Under the pieces are notes generated by a model. It was not told where the DNA came from. It saw only the letters and a program-made list of their open reading frames with translations, and did no database searches. A program made the translations under genes and the position numbers. Of a stretch of DNA of 55,247 bases, positions 40,697 through 49,242 are shown one piece after another. The stretch lies in contig NDWU01000008.1 of the NCBI GenBank assembly GCA_003056285.1, forward strand, positions 1 to 55,247, in the 5' to 3' direction. Each line of letters begins with the position of its first letter. Within the stretch, counting starts at the first letter, position 1. The stretch comes from Candidatus Terraquivivens tikiterensis. Lineage in GTDB: Archaea > Thermoproteota > Nitrososphaeria_A > Caldarchaeales > Wolframiiraptoraceae.

Positions 40697-41226
40697 GGCT
40701 CTGTACATGAGTTGCCTTGTAGGTCCACCACCATGAATGGGTCTGGCGGCCTGAACTCGGATGAGTATACGCCACCGCTCCTAGTGTGGATTACGACCCT
40801 AAGCGGCAGCGGGTATAGCGAGTTTACTTTATGCTCAAGAAAATTTACCCTTACGGCATCTCCCGGCATCAGGCTCCTCTTGAACGGCCCCTCGTCGACG
40901 AGGTACTCGGAGTCCACTTTAGCCAATAGGGCGGCGTGGTCTGTTTTGACCTCTGTTCCGCCTGTGTTTACAACAAGCACTTTGAAGCTCCCTGTCGCTA
41001 CGTTCCTCCTGTAGCCGCTCATGTTGTACAATAGGTCGCATAGGTTTTGGTTGTAAACGTAAACCTCGAGCCTTTCAGGTACCCTTTGGCCGCTTATCCT
41101 GTAGGATCCCTTCTTTACGCTAAGCCCGGCCGCGCTCATCGAATAGGCAATCCCGTATATCAGAAGCACCGTCAAAGCCATGATGGCGAGCGCGCCGGCC
41201 ACGAGCGTAAGACCCCTGCCCCTCAT
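40693..41226 (-). CDS. Pilin-like protein
   Basis: A 177-residue secreted protein. The N-terminus (RGRGLTLVAGALAIMALTVL) has the Arg/Gly then hydrophobic helix pattern of class III prepilins. The rest is a beta domain with two Cys (NQNLCDLLYNM and QGNSCTEP) that could form a disulfide. The start overlaps the preceding gene by 4 bp (ATGA) and the end overlaps the next start. No wider family recognised. Confidence 0.65.
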   Translation of the reverse strand: MRGRGLTLVAGALAIMALTVLLIYGIAYSMSAAGLSVKKGSYRISGQRVPERLEVYVYNQNLCDLLYNMSGYRRNVATGSFKVLVVNTGGTEVKTDHAALLAKVDSEYLVDEGPFKRSLMPGDAVRVNFLEHKVNSLYPLPLRVVIHTRSGGVYSSEFRPPDPFMVVDLQGNSCTEP

Positions 41227-41648
41227 TTCCCACCCCTCAGGACTATTACGCTCCCGTCCGAAAGAACGACCGCTATGTCGTTCGCGTTCCCTACCTGTAA
41301 CGTGGTTTTATCGCCGGGGTCTAGCTTTACGTTTACATCGTGCTCCCCCCACTCCGTCATGACCTTCCTTATAGTTACGGATACGTCGCCGTCGTTCGAT
41401 ACCAGCGCCTTTCCGTTCGCCACATAGATTAACGTAAGCCTTATGTTCGTCTCCCTCTCTACCCTCTGGGCGTACGCGTTTATCGAAGAGCCCGGCAGCC
41501 TTACCTTTTGGAGCGTGAGGGCGATAACTATGCCAGAGATGGCGAGCGTAACGATGAGTGCTGCGACGAGGGCCGGTACGGTGCTTATGCCCTTCTTTCT
41601 ATTCCATTTAAACACCGTCATGCTAGGCTTACGTCCAAAGGACGTCAC
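41223..41648 (-). CDS. Pilin-like protein, paralogue of the 41659 gene
   Basis: A 141-residue protein with a class III prepilin N-terminus: NRKKGISTVPALVAALIVTL, Gly then Ile-Ser at the predicted cleavage site. The C-terminal beta domain (ALVSNDGDVSVTIRKVMTEW, then AVVLSDGSVIVLRGG) is clearly related to the N-terminal half of the next protein upstream. The start is uncertain: a GTG at 41648 has GGTGAGG just ahead, while an ATG at 41621 would give a shorter leader. Confidence 0.7.
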   Translation of the reverse strand: MTSFGRKPSMTVFKWNRKKGISTVPALVAALIVTLAISGIVIALTLQKVRLPGSSINAYAQRVERETNIRLTLIYVANGKALVSNDGDVSVTIRKVMTEWGEHDVNVKLDPGDKTTLQVGNANDIAVVLSDGSVIVLRGGK

Positions 41649-41658
41649 AACGGCAACC

Positions 41659-42861
41659 TCACCTCGCCCTTACCAACTCCTCCATCTCCATACCTTCTGC
41701 TTCCACCGTTCTTACATCGACGATGTAGTACTCAACGCCCGTTGAGCTTAGCCATCCCTTCAGCTCATCGACGCTTAGGACGTTTAGGGTCATCGTCTCC
41801 ATGCCGTAACTTGGCTCCCAGAAGGGCTTCTTTTCGTACACGGGCTCGTGGTACTGGCAGTGGTAGAGGCCCTCCCCGTACGGGCACCACCCAGTGCTCC
41901 ATCTATAGCCTACCAGCACATCCCTCCAGACCTTCTCGACGCCGATTACCGTCTTGTAATGAACAGTTACCATGTAGAACTTTGTCCCAGGGTCGAGCAC
42001 CATAGCCTGAGTTATCGGGTAAAGCACTACGGCCTCAACTTCCTGCGTTACCGGCACCCTATAGAGTACCCGGTATTCGACGGAGTACACCCTGGATTCC
42101 ACGGTCTCTTTACAGTAAGAGTAGCAGGACCCTTCAACGCTGGATTCCGTGTAGTTGCTCGGCACTTCAGCCTTCTCTTTAACGATCTTCGACAGATCGC
42201 TCACGGAGCCCTCAACGTTGAAAGTCAATTCTCCGCTCTTGACGATGCTCGTCCATTCGGTATCCTCCAAAACACCATGGAGGATCCCTTTCCACGTATA
42301 CGTGACCGACCGCGATCCCTTCTCTACAACTCGATACTCTATTCTTACCTCGTCTTCCCCTGTAGCGAACTGCCTCTTCTGGACCTCCTTCCTTATTCCT
42401 GTCGTTATCTCGTAAGACTTTCCGGAGTACCCCTTCCTCAGCACCCAACCCTCCGACTCGTCCCATGCCCTTTCACCCTTTAGCACAAGCACGGCTCCTC
42501 TATCGGTTACCGCCGCCAGGTTGTCAGAAGGCTCTACGCTAACTATCCTTCTCTCCCCTGGCCTTAGGGTGATGTCGACGATGTACTCTCCGTTATCCGT
42601 AATCAGCTTCACTACCCTCAGCGTCTCCTCCCCATCGTTGCTTAACAGGACATGGCCACCCGATTGCCAAACTAGCGATACCCTCTCGCCTGCCCTACCC
42701 GAACCGGCCTGCAGCGCCATCTCCCCAGAGGTAAGGCCTATCCTGAGCTGGGGGCTTGCTACGGCGTACGCTACTGTCACCAATGCCAGGCCTACTGCTA
42801 TCAACACACCAGCGGCCACCAAGCCAGATATACCTCCTCTGCTCCAGCTGCCCTCGCTCAT
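41659..42861 (-). CDS. Large pilin-like protein
   Basis: A 400-residue protein with a class III prepilin N-terminus (SRGGISGLVAAGVLIAVGLA). Residues ~50-115 (HVLLSNDGEETLRVVKLITD, then VTDRGAVLVLKGE) match the C-terminal domain of the smaller pilin at 41223, showing a duplication. An extra ~270-residue extracellular region follows, containing a Cys pair (GSCYSYCKE) and another in STGWCPYGEGLYHC. It could be a minor or tip pilin. The stop is 11 bp before the next gene. Confidence 0.7.
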   Translation of the reverse strand: MSEGSWSRGGISGLVAAGVLIAVGLALVTVAYAVASPQLRIGLTSGEMALQAGSGRAGERVSLVWQSGGHVLLSNDGEETLRVVKLITDNGEYIVDITLRPGERRIVSVEPSDNLAAVTDRGAVLVLKGERAWDESEGWVLRKGYSGKSYEITTGIRKEVQKRQFATGEDEVRIEYRVVEKGSRSVTYTWKGILHGVLEDTEWTSIVKSGELTFNVEGSVSDLSKIVKEKAEVPSNYTESSVEGSCYSYCKETVESRVYSVEYRVLYRVPVTQEVEAVVLYPITQAMVLDPGTKFYMVTVHYKTVIGVEKVWRDVLVGYRWSTGWCPYGEGLYHCQYHEPVYEKKPFWEPSYGMETMTLNVLSVDELKGWLSSTGVEYYIVDVRTVEAEGMEMEELVRAR

Positions 42862-42887
42862 TTTCCCATTACCAGCCTATCGCCAGC

Positions 42888-43334
42888 TCAACCCCTTAGG
42901 TAGAGCTTGGCGGGCTGTATTATGACCTGGTTATCGGGCGTAAGCGCCCTAGCTTCTAGGATGTATTCGCCCGGGCGTATCCCTGGAATCTTGAACGACT
43001 CGCTGAACGTCTCAGAGGGCTTAAGGTCGACGCCGATGCTCCTGCTCCACTCGCCGACTATCCTCAGCTCGCTAAGCCTCACGCGGTCGTTAGAAACGTT
43101 CGTGACGGAAACGCTCAGTATCGCTCCGTTCGCGAACGGCTCTATCCTTGCGTACACCGACAGCCCGTACGTCTTGGATTGAGGCGCTATCCTGGAACCC
43201 AACGCGACGCCGGCCACGATTGCCAGAAGGACCCCTATTGCGACCAGGACGGAAACTGCTGCCACCTCGCTTAGCCCCGAGCGCCTGCGTGGGCTGCATA
43301 AAAAAATTGGGAGGTTTTGGGCCACGGCCACCAC
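42888..43334 (-). CDS. Pilin-like protein with CARDB-like domain
   Basis: 148 residues. The N-terminus (SPRRRSGLSEVAAVSVLVAI) has Arg-Arg-Arg-Ser-Gly followed by a hydrophobic helix, as in class III prepilins. The mature part is a beta sandwich of adhesion/CARDB type (LSVSVTNVSNDRVRLSELRI, then IPGIRPGEYILEARAL). The gene directly abuts the previous one. Confidence 0.68.
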   Translation of the reverse strand: MVAVAQNLPIFLCSPRRRSGLSEVAAVSVLVAIGVLLAIVAGVALGSRIAPQSKTYGLSVYARIEPFANGAILSVSVTNVSNDRVRLSELRIVGEWSRSIGVDLKPSETFSESFKIPGIRPGEYILEARALTPDNQVIIQPAKLYLRG

Positions 43335-43769
43335 CTATACGACCGGCACGCTCGTCGCATGCCTTACAGGACTGCTCGTGCCTGCTGCCATCCCCGTCGC
43401 CTCTACGACTATCATGTCGCCTCTTCCGACACCGCTCAAAGATACGAAGCCCGATACGGCTCCCTCTGCACCAACGCGTAACGTGCCTATGGTACCTACG
43501 GATGCCGTAGACGTCCCGAACATGGCAGAGACCGCAACGTTGTTGACGTCTACAGAGCCGTCGTTCTTAACCTTAGCCACAACGTATATTCCGTTAGGCT
43601 GGTAGTATGCTGAAGCTTCTATCACCTTTATGCTCTCCGACCTTGCGAAGGCTCCGACCTTTGCCTGCGTCAGCGTACCTACGAGCATTGCTATGGCAAC
43701 GGCTACGACTACGAGTATGATCGTCGCGACAGGGGCAGACAGCCCAAGGCGCTTGGCCTTCGTGGGCAT
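43335..43769 (-). CDS. Pilin-like protein
   Basis: 144 residues. KRLGLSAPVATIILVVVAVA gives the class III cleavage context (Gly then Leu-Ser) and helix. The mature domain (YVVAKVKNDGSVDVNNVAVS) is a beta sandwich similar to archaeal pilin and flagellin-type subunits. With the next gene it is among the first two of the operon and so a candidate major subunit. The gene ends directly against the 42888 gene. Confidence 0.72.
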   Translation of the reverse strand: MPTKAKRLGLSAPVATIILVVVAVAIAMLVGTLTQAKVGAFARSESIKVIEASAYYQPNGIYVVAKVKNDGSVDVNNVAVSAMFGTSTASVGTIGTLRVGAEGAVSGFVSLSGVGRGDMIVVEATGMAAGTSSPVRHATSVPVV

Positions 43770-43779
43770 GCCGGTCGCC

Positions 43780-44250
43780 CTAGATGTGGCCTATGGCGCT
43801 CTTCTGGTCCTTCACGGTCGTTCCGCCAGGACCAGTCGCCGTCGCCGTCGCGATGTATGCCTGTCCGCTCTCAAAGCCGGATCCTGTTCCGGAGCACGTC
43901 GTGGTCTGCCCTGGGCTGAGTTCGGTCGTAGTGCATGTCAGGCTCACGGAACCAGCAGGACCGGTTACTTCTACTGTTAGGCCCGTGAGCTTGGCTCCTC
44001 CGCTGTTCCTTATGTCTGCGACGATGCTTGCAGCTCCCGTCACGGGGTTCACCAGGATGTCGACGCGCTCGACAGTAAGCTTGGAAGATGTTCCCCAGCC
44101 GAATAGAAAGCCGCCCGCTATCGACGCGACGACCACGGCCAATGCAACGCCAACGACGATGAGTATTAGGGCGACGATAGTCCCGCTTATTCCAAGCTTG
44201 GATCTACTCTTTCTATACACCGATCTTTTCTCGGTATTCATGTTAGTCAT
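43780..44250 (-). CDS. Pilin-like protein, probable major subunit, first gene of operon
   Basis: About 156 residues from the ATG at 44250 (or 44241). The class III prepilin N-terminus is SRSKLGISGTIVALILIVVG, with predicted cleavage after Gly. The mature part is a Thr/Gly-rich beta domain (DIRNSGGAKLTGLTVEVTGP) with a Cys pair (SLTCTTTELSPGQTTTCSG), as is common in abundant archaeal pilins. The track's start at 44412 is upstream of the promoter: TATATAAA at 44271-44278 predicts transcription starting at about 44248-44250, so the mRNA is probably leaderless. Confidence 0.78.
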   Translation of the reverse strand: MTNMNTEKRSVYRKSRSKLGISGTIVALILIVVGVALAVVVASIAGGFLFGWGTSSKLTVERVDILVNPVTGAASIVADIRNSGGAKLTGLTVEVTGPAGSVSLTCTTTELSPGQTTTCSGTGSGFESGQAYIATATATGPGGTTVKDQKSAIGHI

Positions 44251-44270
44251 GTTAGTGATGAATTCAAAAA

Positions 44271-44278
44271 TATATAAA
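44271..44278 (-). promoter_or_regulatory. TATA box of the pilus operon
   Basis: TTTATATA on the minus strand, followed by a T-run, lies about 25 bp from the ATG at 44250. It is the only strong TATA box I see for the whole 20-kb block, because most junctions downstream overlap or are shorter than 30 bp. Confidence 0.6.
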
Positions 44279-44456
44279 TTTTCCCCTGTCAATAAAGCTT
44301 TTTTATAAAATTTATAAGCAACATTTATAAAATTTTGACGTGAATAAAAACATACAAAAAGTTCTAATAACCCGTAGCTATCCATGAGGCCTAAAACGTA
44401 CTCAGATATCATCTATACTACAAACTTTCAAACGGCAAACTGATTGCAAAAATATA

Positions 44457-44763
44457 GACTACTCCCTGACGGAAGATATTTTGAGCGTCGAGGATTACCC
44501 GGGGCCAAACGGTAAGCACCTCACGGAGCCCGAGGAGCTTCTCGCTAAGCATCGGAGAAGCTTTTGGGGAGCCGCAGCCGAGGCCGTAAAGGCTACTGCA
44601 GCCGCAAAATGGGTTCTTTGGGAATGTATAGAAGCCTCTGGGAGTTTGTACATAAGCTAGATAAGGAGAGGCCCGGGATGAGCCTAATCGATGGTTCAGG
44701 GCTGCGGAGAACCTGCACACAAATCTCTACGGGGCCACCTCCCTGAAGGCGTCGTCGAGCTGA
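44457..44763 (+). pseudogene. PaREP1-like (HEPN-related) protein, broken by frameshifts
   Basis: Three plus-strand frames in sequence read YSLTEDILSVEDY and SFWGAAAEAVKATAAA, then YRSLWEFVHKLDKE, then FRAAENLHTNLYGA. This is the order of segments in the PaREP1 family, a HEPN-like family common in thermophilic archaea (WGAAAEAVKA..., LWEFV.KL, A..LH.N.Y). At least two frameshifts are needed. It lies between the pilus promoter and the cas3'' gene. The match is by motif memory only. Confidence 0.5.
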
Positions 44764-44817
44764 CAGCAAAGCGGGTAAAAAGATTTCGTAGAAGGGTGAG
44801 GCAGCCAATGTGGTAAT

Positions 44818-45582
44818 TTATATTAACCATGCATCGTAGAAGTCTTTTACTGCATCGAAAAAGGCCGACCTTCCTGCTTCCCTTTTTTGGGCAGCCAGAT
44901 AGTCGCAAGCTATCAATGCGTCTAGCAACGCATATGATAATTTCTTGAGCCTCACGTATTGTGGATTTTGTACGAGTCTTTTAAACAACTTATCCTGCAC
45001 TACTTCCACGGCATTTCTCGTAAATTTGTTCGGCAATCTGTCCATGAATTTTGCCAGTATTCCACGATCATCCCTATCCAAGAATTCTGATAAGGTGCGT
45101 TTAAGTTCCTCCAGGTGGGTCGTATTTATCCCCGATTCTACAATCTTTGCTACACTGTTTATGGCCTTCTTCCTAGCTTCGAAGTTCATTGCATGATGAT
45201 GATACAACACAGCAAAAACGACGGAGGAGTAGGAGAAATCATAAGTCTGGCGTATCTTTTCATCGACGAAACACTCTGCGATTAAAGCAGAGAAGAATTC
45301 GTGCCCAGAAAAGCTAAGATACTCGACATTGTCCTCATGTCTAATATGTTTCTCAGACTGGAAGAAGGCCTTACCCGCATCGTGAAGTATGATGGAGTAC
45401 CTTAGCAACTGTCCAAAGTTACTTACTCCTAAATTCTTTAAAACAAAACGTCCTATTCTCTTATTCTCAATCCGCTCTACGTGGTTCAGAGCACCTTGTA
45501 TGTGGTCACGCAGAAGTTCCTTTTCCTCTTTTCCATCTTTGTAGCGTAAAAAATAGCTAAGAATCTCGCTCGTTATTGCCAT
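44818..45582 (-). CDS. cas3-HD: Cas3'' HD nuclease
   Basis: A 254-residue HD-domain nuclease that degrades DNA opened by Cascade in type I systems. The first HD-region His is in LLRDHIQGALNHVERI, the core HD is SIILHDAGKAFF, and further metal ligands are in FSGHEFFSAL and VLYHHHAMNF. In subtype I-A, Cas3 is split into nuclease (Cas3'') and helicase (Cas3'), as here. It overlaps the helicase gene by 10 bp and is the last gene of the minus-strand interference operon. Confidence 0.9.
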   Translation of the reverse strand: MAITSEILSYFLRYKDGKEEKELLRDHIQGALNHVERIENKRIGRFVLKNLGVSNFGQLLRYSIILHDAGKAFFQSEKHIRHEDNVEYLSFSGHEFFSALIAECFVDEKIRQTYDFSYSSVVFAVLYHHHAMNFEARKKAINSVAKIVESGINTTHLEELKRTLSEFLDRDDRGILAKFMDRLPNKFTRNAVEVVQDKLFKRLVQNPQYVRLKKLSYALLDALIACDYLAAQKREAGRSAFFDAVKDFYDAWLI

Positions 45583-47261
45583 ATACCATCACTCAATAAG
45601 CCAAGCTCACGGTCGTACATACCTTCGATGATGAAGGCCTTCACGTTCCTTCTAAACATAAACTTTAGCAGAAAATGCGTGTCGTTTAGCTTTTCTTTGA
45701 TATCAGAAGCGATCTCTTCAACCTTCTTCCCATCATGGCATATAAAACCAGCGACCTTGTTCTGCCTGAGTAGCCTATTGAAAAGCGAATGGTCTATCGG
45801 TATGGGTTCTTCTTGTTGAGCGTCCACTTGAACAGGAATCGATATAGATTCTCTTATAAAACTCCCCTCCTCCTTAAACATGAGCTCAACGGCATGCGAG
45901 ATGTCGCCTAAGTTGACAAAGGTCAGCAGCATATCGTCAACCTTGTTCCTATCTACCGTTATGTCGCACGACTCATATACCGTGTCTATAAGCTTCTTGT
46001 ACCCTACCTCACCGTGTGGAATATGCATGTTTATTCTGCCTACATTATGTTCGATGTACTCTAAGGTTGAGGCACATAGTGAGGCATCGTAGACCTTGTA
46101 TTTGTCTTCGTTTTGTTTTTTAACCATTGGCTCTTCATACCATATATATGCCGTTCCATCTTTTTCACCATAGTACCGTAGAAACCTTCCGAATCTTTGA
46201 ATGAGTGAACTGGCTGGGGCGACCTCTGTTATGAGCAAGTCAGAAGATATATCTATTCCCGCCTCGATCGTCTGCGTCCCGACTATTATGTACCGTTCCT
46301 GATTTCTTAGACTGTTTAGTATTTTGTGTTTCTCTTCCTTCTCTTTTGTTGAAAATCTTGAGTGGAGAAGTAGCTTATTATCATCTTCTACTTGCTTGTA
46401 AAATTCAATAGCGTCTGCGACTGTATTGAAAATTACGAGGGCTCTATTAAGGTTGTTCTCCTTGCCCTCCTCAATCCAAGAGAGTATTTTAGCAAACTTG
46501 TTAGCTTGATTTAAACTCTCCAGCTTTATTTCATACCGTTTCTCCATCCTTTCTGAAATGAACTCGCCGTCTTTTTCGCCAAACTCTATCCATTCGATTT
46601 TATTTTTATATTTGAGTAGGTTTTTTGATATAGCGCCCTTCAACGTTTTAGATAATGTAGCTGACATTAGTACTGTTTTCTGATCATTTTTTATCATGTA
46701 TTCTATTAGCGTTGCAAGGTACGTTAGCGATTTTGTTGTATCGGTAAGTAAGTGGGCTTCGTCGAGGATTATGTCAGATAGTGCGACTGATGACCACGAG
46801 AATAGGTAATGTCCCATGCTCCCAGTTATCGTTCCCGTCCAATCATCCCATCTCCGTGCTACCTTGCTTAGATCCTCGGGAGCTATACCGAACATCGTCA
46901 TGGCCAAAGTATCGACTGTTGTAACTGTTATGGGTTTAATCAGGTAAGGCGAGTCATGCTCATGCATATACCTCTTACCGATAACCCTTTCATCGTCTAC
47001 TATCTTTCTTAGTTTGTTGAACTGGTCTTCGAGTAACGTTCGGAGCGGCAGGGCTATTATGAGCTTGCCGTCTTCCTTATACGTCTTTAAAGCAAGCGTT
47101 GCGGTTATTGTCGACTTTCCGTAACCCGTTGGGGCCTCGACTATGAAGAGGTACTTACTATCCCATTTCTCATCAAGAACGTCAATAACTTCGGATATGA
47201 AAGGCCTCCCCTTCCCATAACCATAAATGGACAATACCTCTCTATAATAATCTCGCAACAT
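45573..47261 (-). CDS. cas3: Cas3' helicase
   Basis: A 562-residue superfamily 2 helicase. Walker A is IVEAPTGYGKSTITATL, motif Ia is LPLRTLLEDQF, the DEAH box is IILDEAHLLTD, motif III is MSATLSK, and motif VI is LIQRFGRFLRY, preceded by TQTIEAGIDIS. It lacks an HD domain, which is encoded by the next gene. It overlaps cas8a by 20 bp. The reading frame is complete. Confidence 0.93.
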   Translation of the reverse strand: MLRDYYREVLSIYGYGKGRPFISEVIDVLDEKWDSKYLFIVEAPTGYGKSTITATLALKTYKEDGKLIIALPLRTLLEDQFNKLRKIVDDERVIGKRYMHEHDSPYLIKPITVTTVDTLAMTMFGIAPEDLSKVARRWDDWTGTITGSMGHYLFSWSSVALSDIILDEAHLLTDTTKSLTYLATLIEYMIKNDQKTVLMSATLSKTLKGAISKNLLKYKNKIEWIEFGEKDGEFISERMEKRYEIKLESLNQANKFAKILSWIEEGKENNLNRALVIFNTVADAIEFYKQVEDDNKLLLHSRFSTKEKEEKHKILNSLRNQERYIIVGTQTIEAGIDISSDLLITEVAPASSLIQRFGRFLRYYGEKDGTAYIWYEEPMVKKQNEDKYKVYDASLCASTLEYIEHNVGRINMHIPHGEVGYKKLIDTVYESCDITVDRNKVDDMLLTFVNLGDISHAVELMFKEEGSFIRESISIPVQVDAQQEEPIPIDHSLFNRLLRQNKVAGFICHDGKKVEEIASDIKEKLNDTHFLLKFMFRRNVKAFIIEGMYDRELGLLSDGIWQ

Positions 47262-48408
47262 GGCTCAAGTCTTTTAGCATCCTTTCGTACTGGTTTGCGT
47301 ATTTTTTTAATTTTTCATCAGCCTTAACCTTGGTATAAGCGTTGTGCAACTCCCTTATCATTGTTAGCATTCCTTGCTTATCACCGAGCACCACATACCT
47401 ATAAAGTCCTACGATTGCCAATATTAGATTATTATATTCAACGTTGTCCCTTTTTCTCAACCTTTCCAAGACGATGCTGTCAGAAGATAATATCTCGTCT
47501 AAAATTTTGTATGGTTCTAACTCGGTTCTCCTATATACGGTGAGAGGTATGTATTCGTATATCTTGTACGTCTGCCCCTCTTGGGCAAGTTTAACCAGCA
47601 GCATAGACATACCGCTTATATTATGCTTGTGCAGAAACTCCTGGATTCTTGCACTTATAACTATCTCTGTTATAAGAAGCTCTTCGCTGAATTGCTTGGC
47701 TATTAGCTCCTCAAACACATTTCTTATGTGATCCTTTATCAAAAATAGAATTCTGGCATCTTTATTTCCTGAAAGGATATCAATAATCTCTTCAGGCCCT
47801 AGGAAAAGGAAAAAATAATATGTCGATCGATTTTCAGATACTCTAGTTATGAAAGAGGAATATACTCCTAGGAGAGCTATTAGCATTGTATCTCTCGAAA
47901 AATATGTTGTAAGTTGTTTGGTTGAATAGTCGTATTCTGTAGATGTTATTCCTGTGTATCTTTCTGTTTTAAACAGCTGAAAAGATACACCGTTCCTCCT
48001 ATTATTAATATCTCCCACAAAAATGCATTTATCGCGTCTACTAATACTCAATCTAAGCGGTATTGATTCTACGTCGGATAATATGTTATCCGAATTTTCT
48101 CTTATTAGTATGAGTATATCACCATAATTTGTTATACGACCGTTGTGTTGCGTTATGCCCAATTGCTGAATAAAGCGCTGTACTACCTTTAAGTCATTTC
48201 CAACTATCTGGAGCCTTCTAATTTTTTTCAACCTTTCCTCTTCTAGGTTTCTGTAAACGTGTCTAACGTCATTCAAATCCACACGTATTGTGTTATTTAT
48301 TATTTCAGCATTAATATTATTAAGTAAATACGCTAGTCCCTCATATACTATCATATTGGTAAAAGAGCTGTCAACAGGTAGGTTCACGTCGATCTCTATT
48401 GTCGACAT
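47242..48408 (-). CDS. cas8a: Cas8a large subunit (Csa4-like)
   Basis: 388 residues between cas5 and cas3', the place of the large subunit in subtype I-A. The N-terminus (SSFTNMIVYEGLAYLLNNIN) is like other Csa4/Cas8a2 proteins in that the first helix follows a short strand. There is no catalytic motif; the large subunit recognises the PAM and binds the crRNA 5' end. The gene is notably AT-rich. Called mainly by position and size, so the exact Cas8a subclass is open. Confidence 0.75.
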   Translation of the reverse strand: MSTIEIDVNLPVDSSFTNMIVYEGLAYLLNNINAEIINNTIRVDLNDVRHVYRNLEEERLKKIRRLQIVGNDLKVVQRFIQQLGITQHNGRITNYGDILILIRENSDNILSDVESIPLRLSISRRDKCIFVGDINNRRNGVSFQLFKTERYTGITSTEYDYSTKQLTTYFSRDTMLIALLGVYSSFITRVSENRSTYYFFLFLGPEEIIDILSGNKDARILFLIKDHIRNVFEELIAKQFSEELLITEIVISARIQEFLHKHNISGMSMLLVKLAQEGQTYKIYEYIPLTVYRRTELEPYKILDEILSSDSIVLERLRKRDNVEYNNLILAIVGLYRYVVLGDKQGMLTMIRELHNAYTKVKADEKLKKYANQYERMLKDLSHVARLL

Positions 48409-49241
48409 ATCCCTACCACTCTCTCTCCGTCCTTTTCATAGAAGCACATATTGTTTAGAAGTTCTACAGCATAGCTAGGCAAGTTTTGTGTATCCTGCAT
48501 TATGGGGAGGAAGTATCGCACGGTCTTTTCTCCCGTTAGATAGTTTTTAACAGGATTATCATTCTCATCGTATGACTTTACGCTGAATGGATTTATAAGA
48601 GTCTCGCTGACCCACTTAGGCTGTATGTAGTCTAAAGGCTTTACACCATCAATCAAAGGGAATGAATATTGTGTTTCAGCTCTTCCACCACTCTTCTCTG
48701 GAGAGAATTCGTCAACATCCACCACGGATACTATACTTTCTTTCGTCCCGATCCTATGTATGTTCCATAGGACGTTGCTATCTAGCGTTATCTCTTTTCT
48801 TTCGTCTATTTTTATTTCTTTTGTGCTGAAAACTAAGAATATACGAAGAGTAGGTGGTTGTTTGTCCAACGTCGTCAACAGGGTCTTTCCAGTGGCTGGA
48901 GCGTCAAAAGAGCCGAATAAGTCCTTAACGTCTGGGTAAAGGACGCCCCCAGTAAGTTTTATAGCAATTAGCTTATTTATGTCAGAGAACCTTATCGGTA
49001 CACAGTTCAGCGGCCTTATCCCTAAAGCCAGGAGGCTCTGAGCAAGCCTCGGTATTATTTCCTTTCCCTTCTTCTCACCCATGCTGTTCTCTTTTGCCAG
49101 CGACTCCGCAACAGCTCCCAATATTGTCGTTGGCGGCGGATAATAGAATGAAGGCGAGGTCTTCGAGTACCCAGCAACCTTAGCCTGAAACCCCCATATA
49201 AACTCCACGTCGACCCTAAAACCAACCAACGGACTTTTCAT
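48396..49241 (-). CDS. cas5a: Cas5a (RAMP) subunit of Cascade
   Basis: 281 residues. The N-terminal RAMP/ferredoxin-like fold has VDVEFIWGFQAKVAGYSKTS and SFYYPPPTTILGAVAESLA, the latter being the Cas5 signature, followed by the Gly-rich part of the fold. It binds the 5' handle of crRNA and caps the Cas7 backbone. It overlaps cas8a by 13 bp and follows cas7 by 2 bp. Confidence 0.9.
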   Translation of the reverse strand: MKSPLVGFRVDVEFIWGFQAKVAGYSKTSPSFYYPPPTTILGAVAESLAKENSMGEKKGKEIIPRLAQSLLALGIRPLNCVPIRFSDINKLIAIKLTGGVLYPDVKDLFGSFDAPATGKTLLTTLDKQPPTLRIFLVFSTKEIKIDERKEITLDSNVLWNIHRIGTKESIVSVVDVDEFSPEKSGGRAETQYSFPLIDGVKPLDYIQPKWVSETLINPFSVKSYDENDNPVKNYLTGEKTVRYFLPIMQDTQNLPSYAVELLNNMCFYEKDGERVVGICRQ

Positions 49242-49242
49242 A

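Noticed and set aside
44251-44412. N-terminal extension of the first pilin
   Set aside because: It crosses the TATA box; the downstream ATG fits a leaderless start and places the prepilin signal near the N-terminus.
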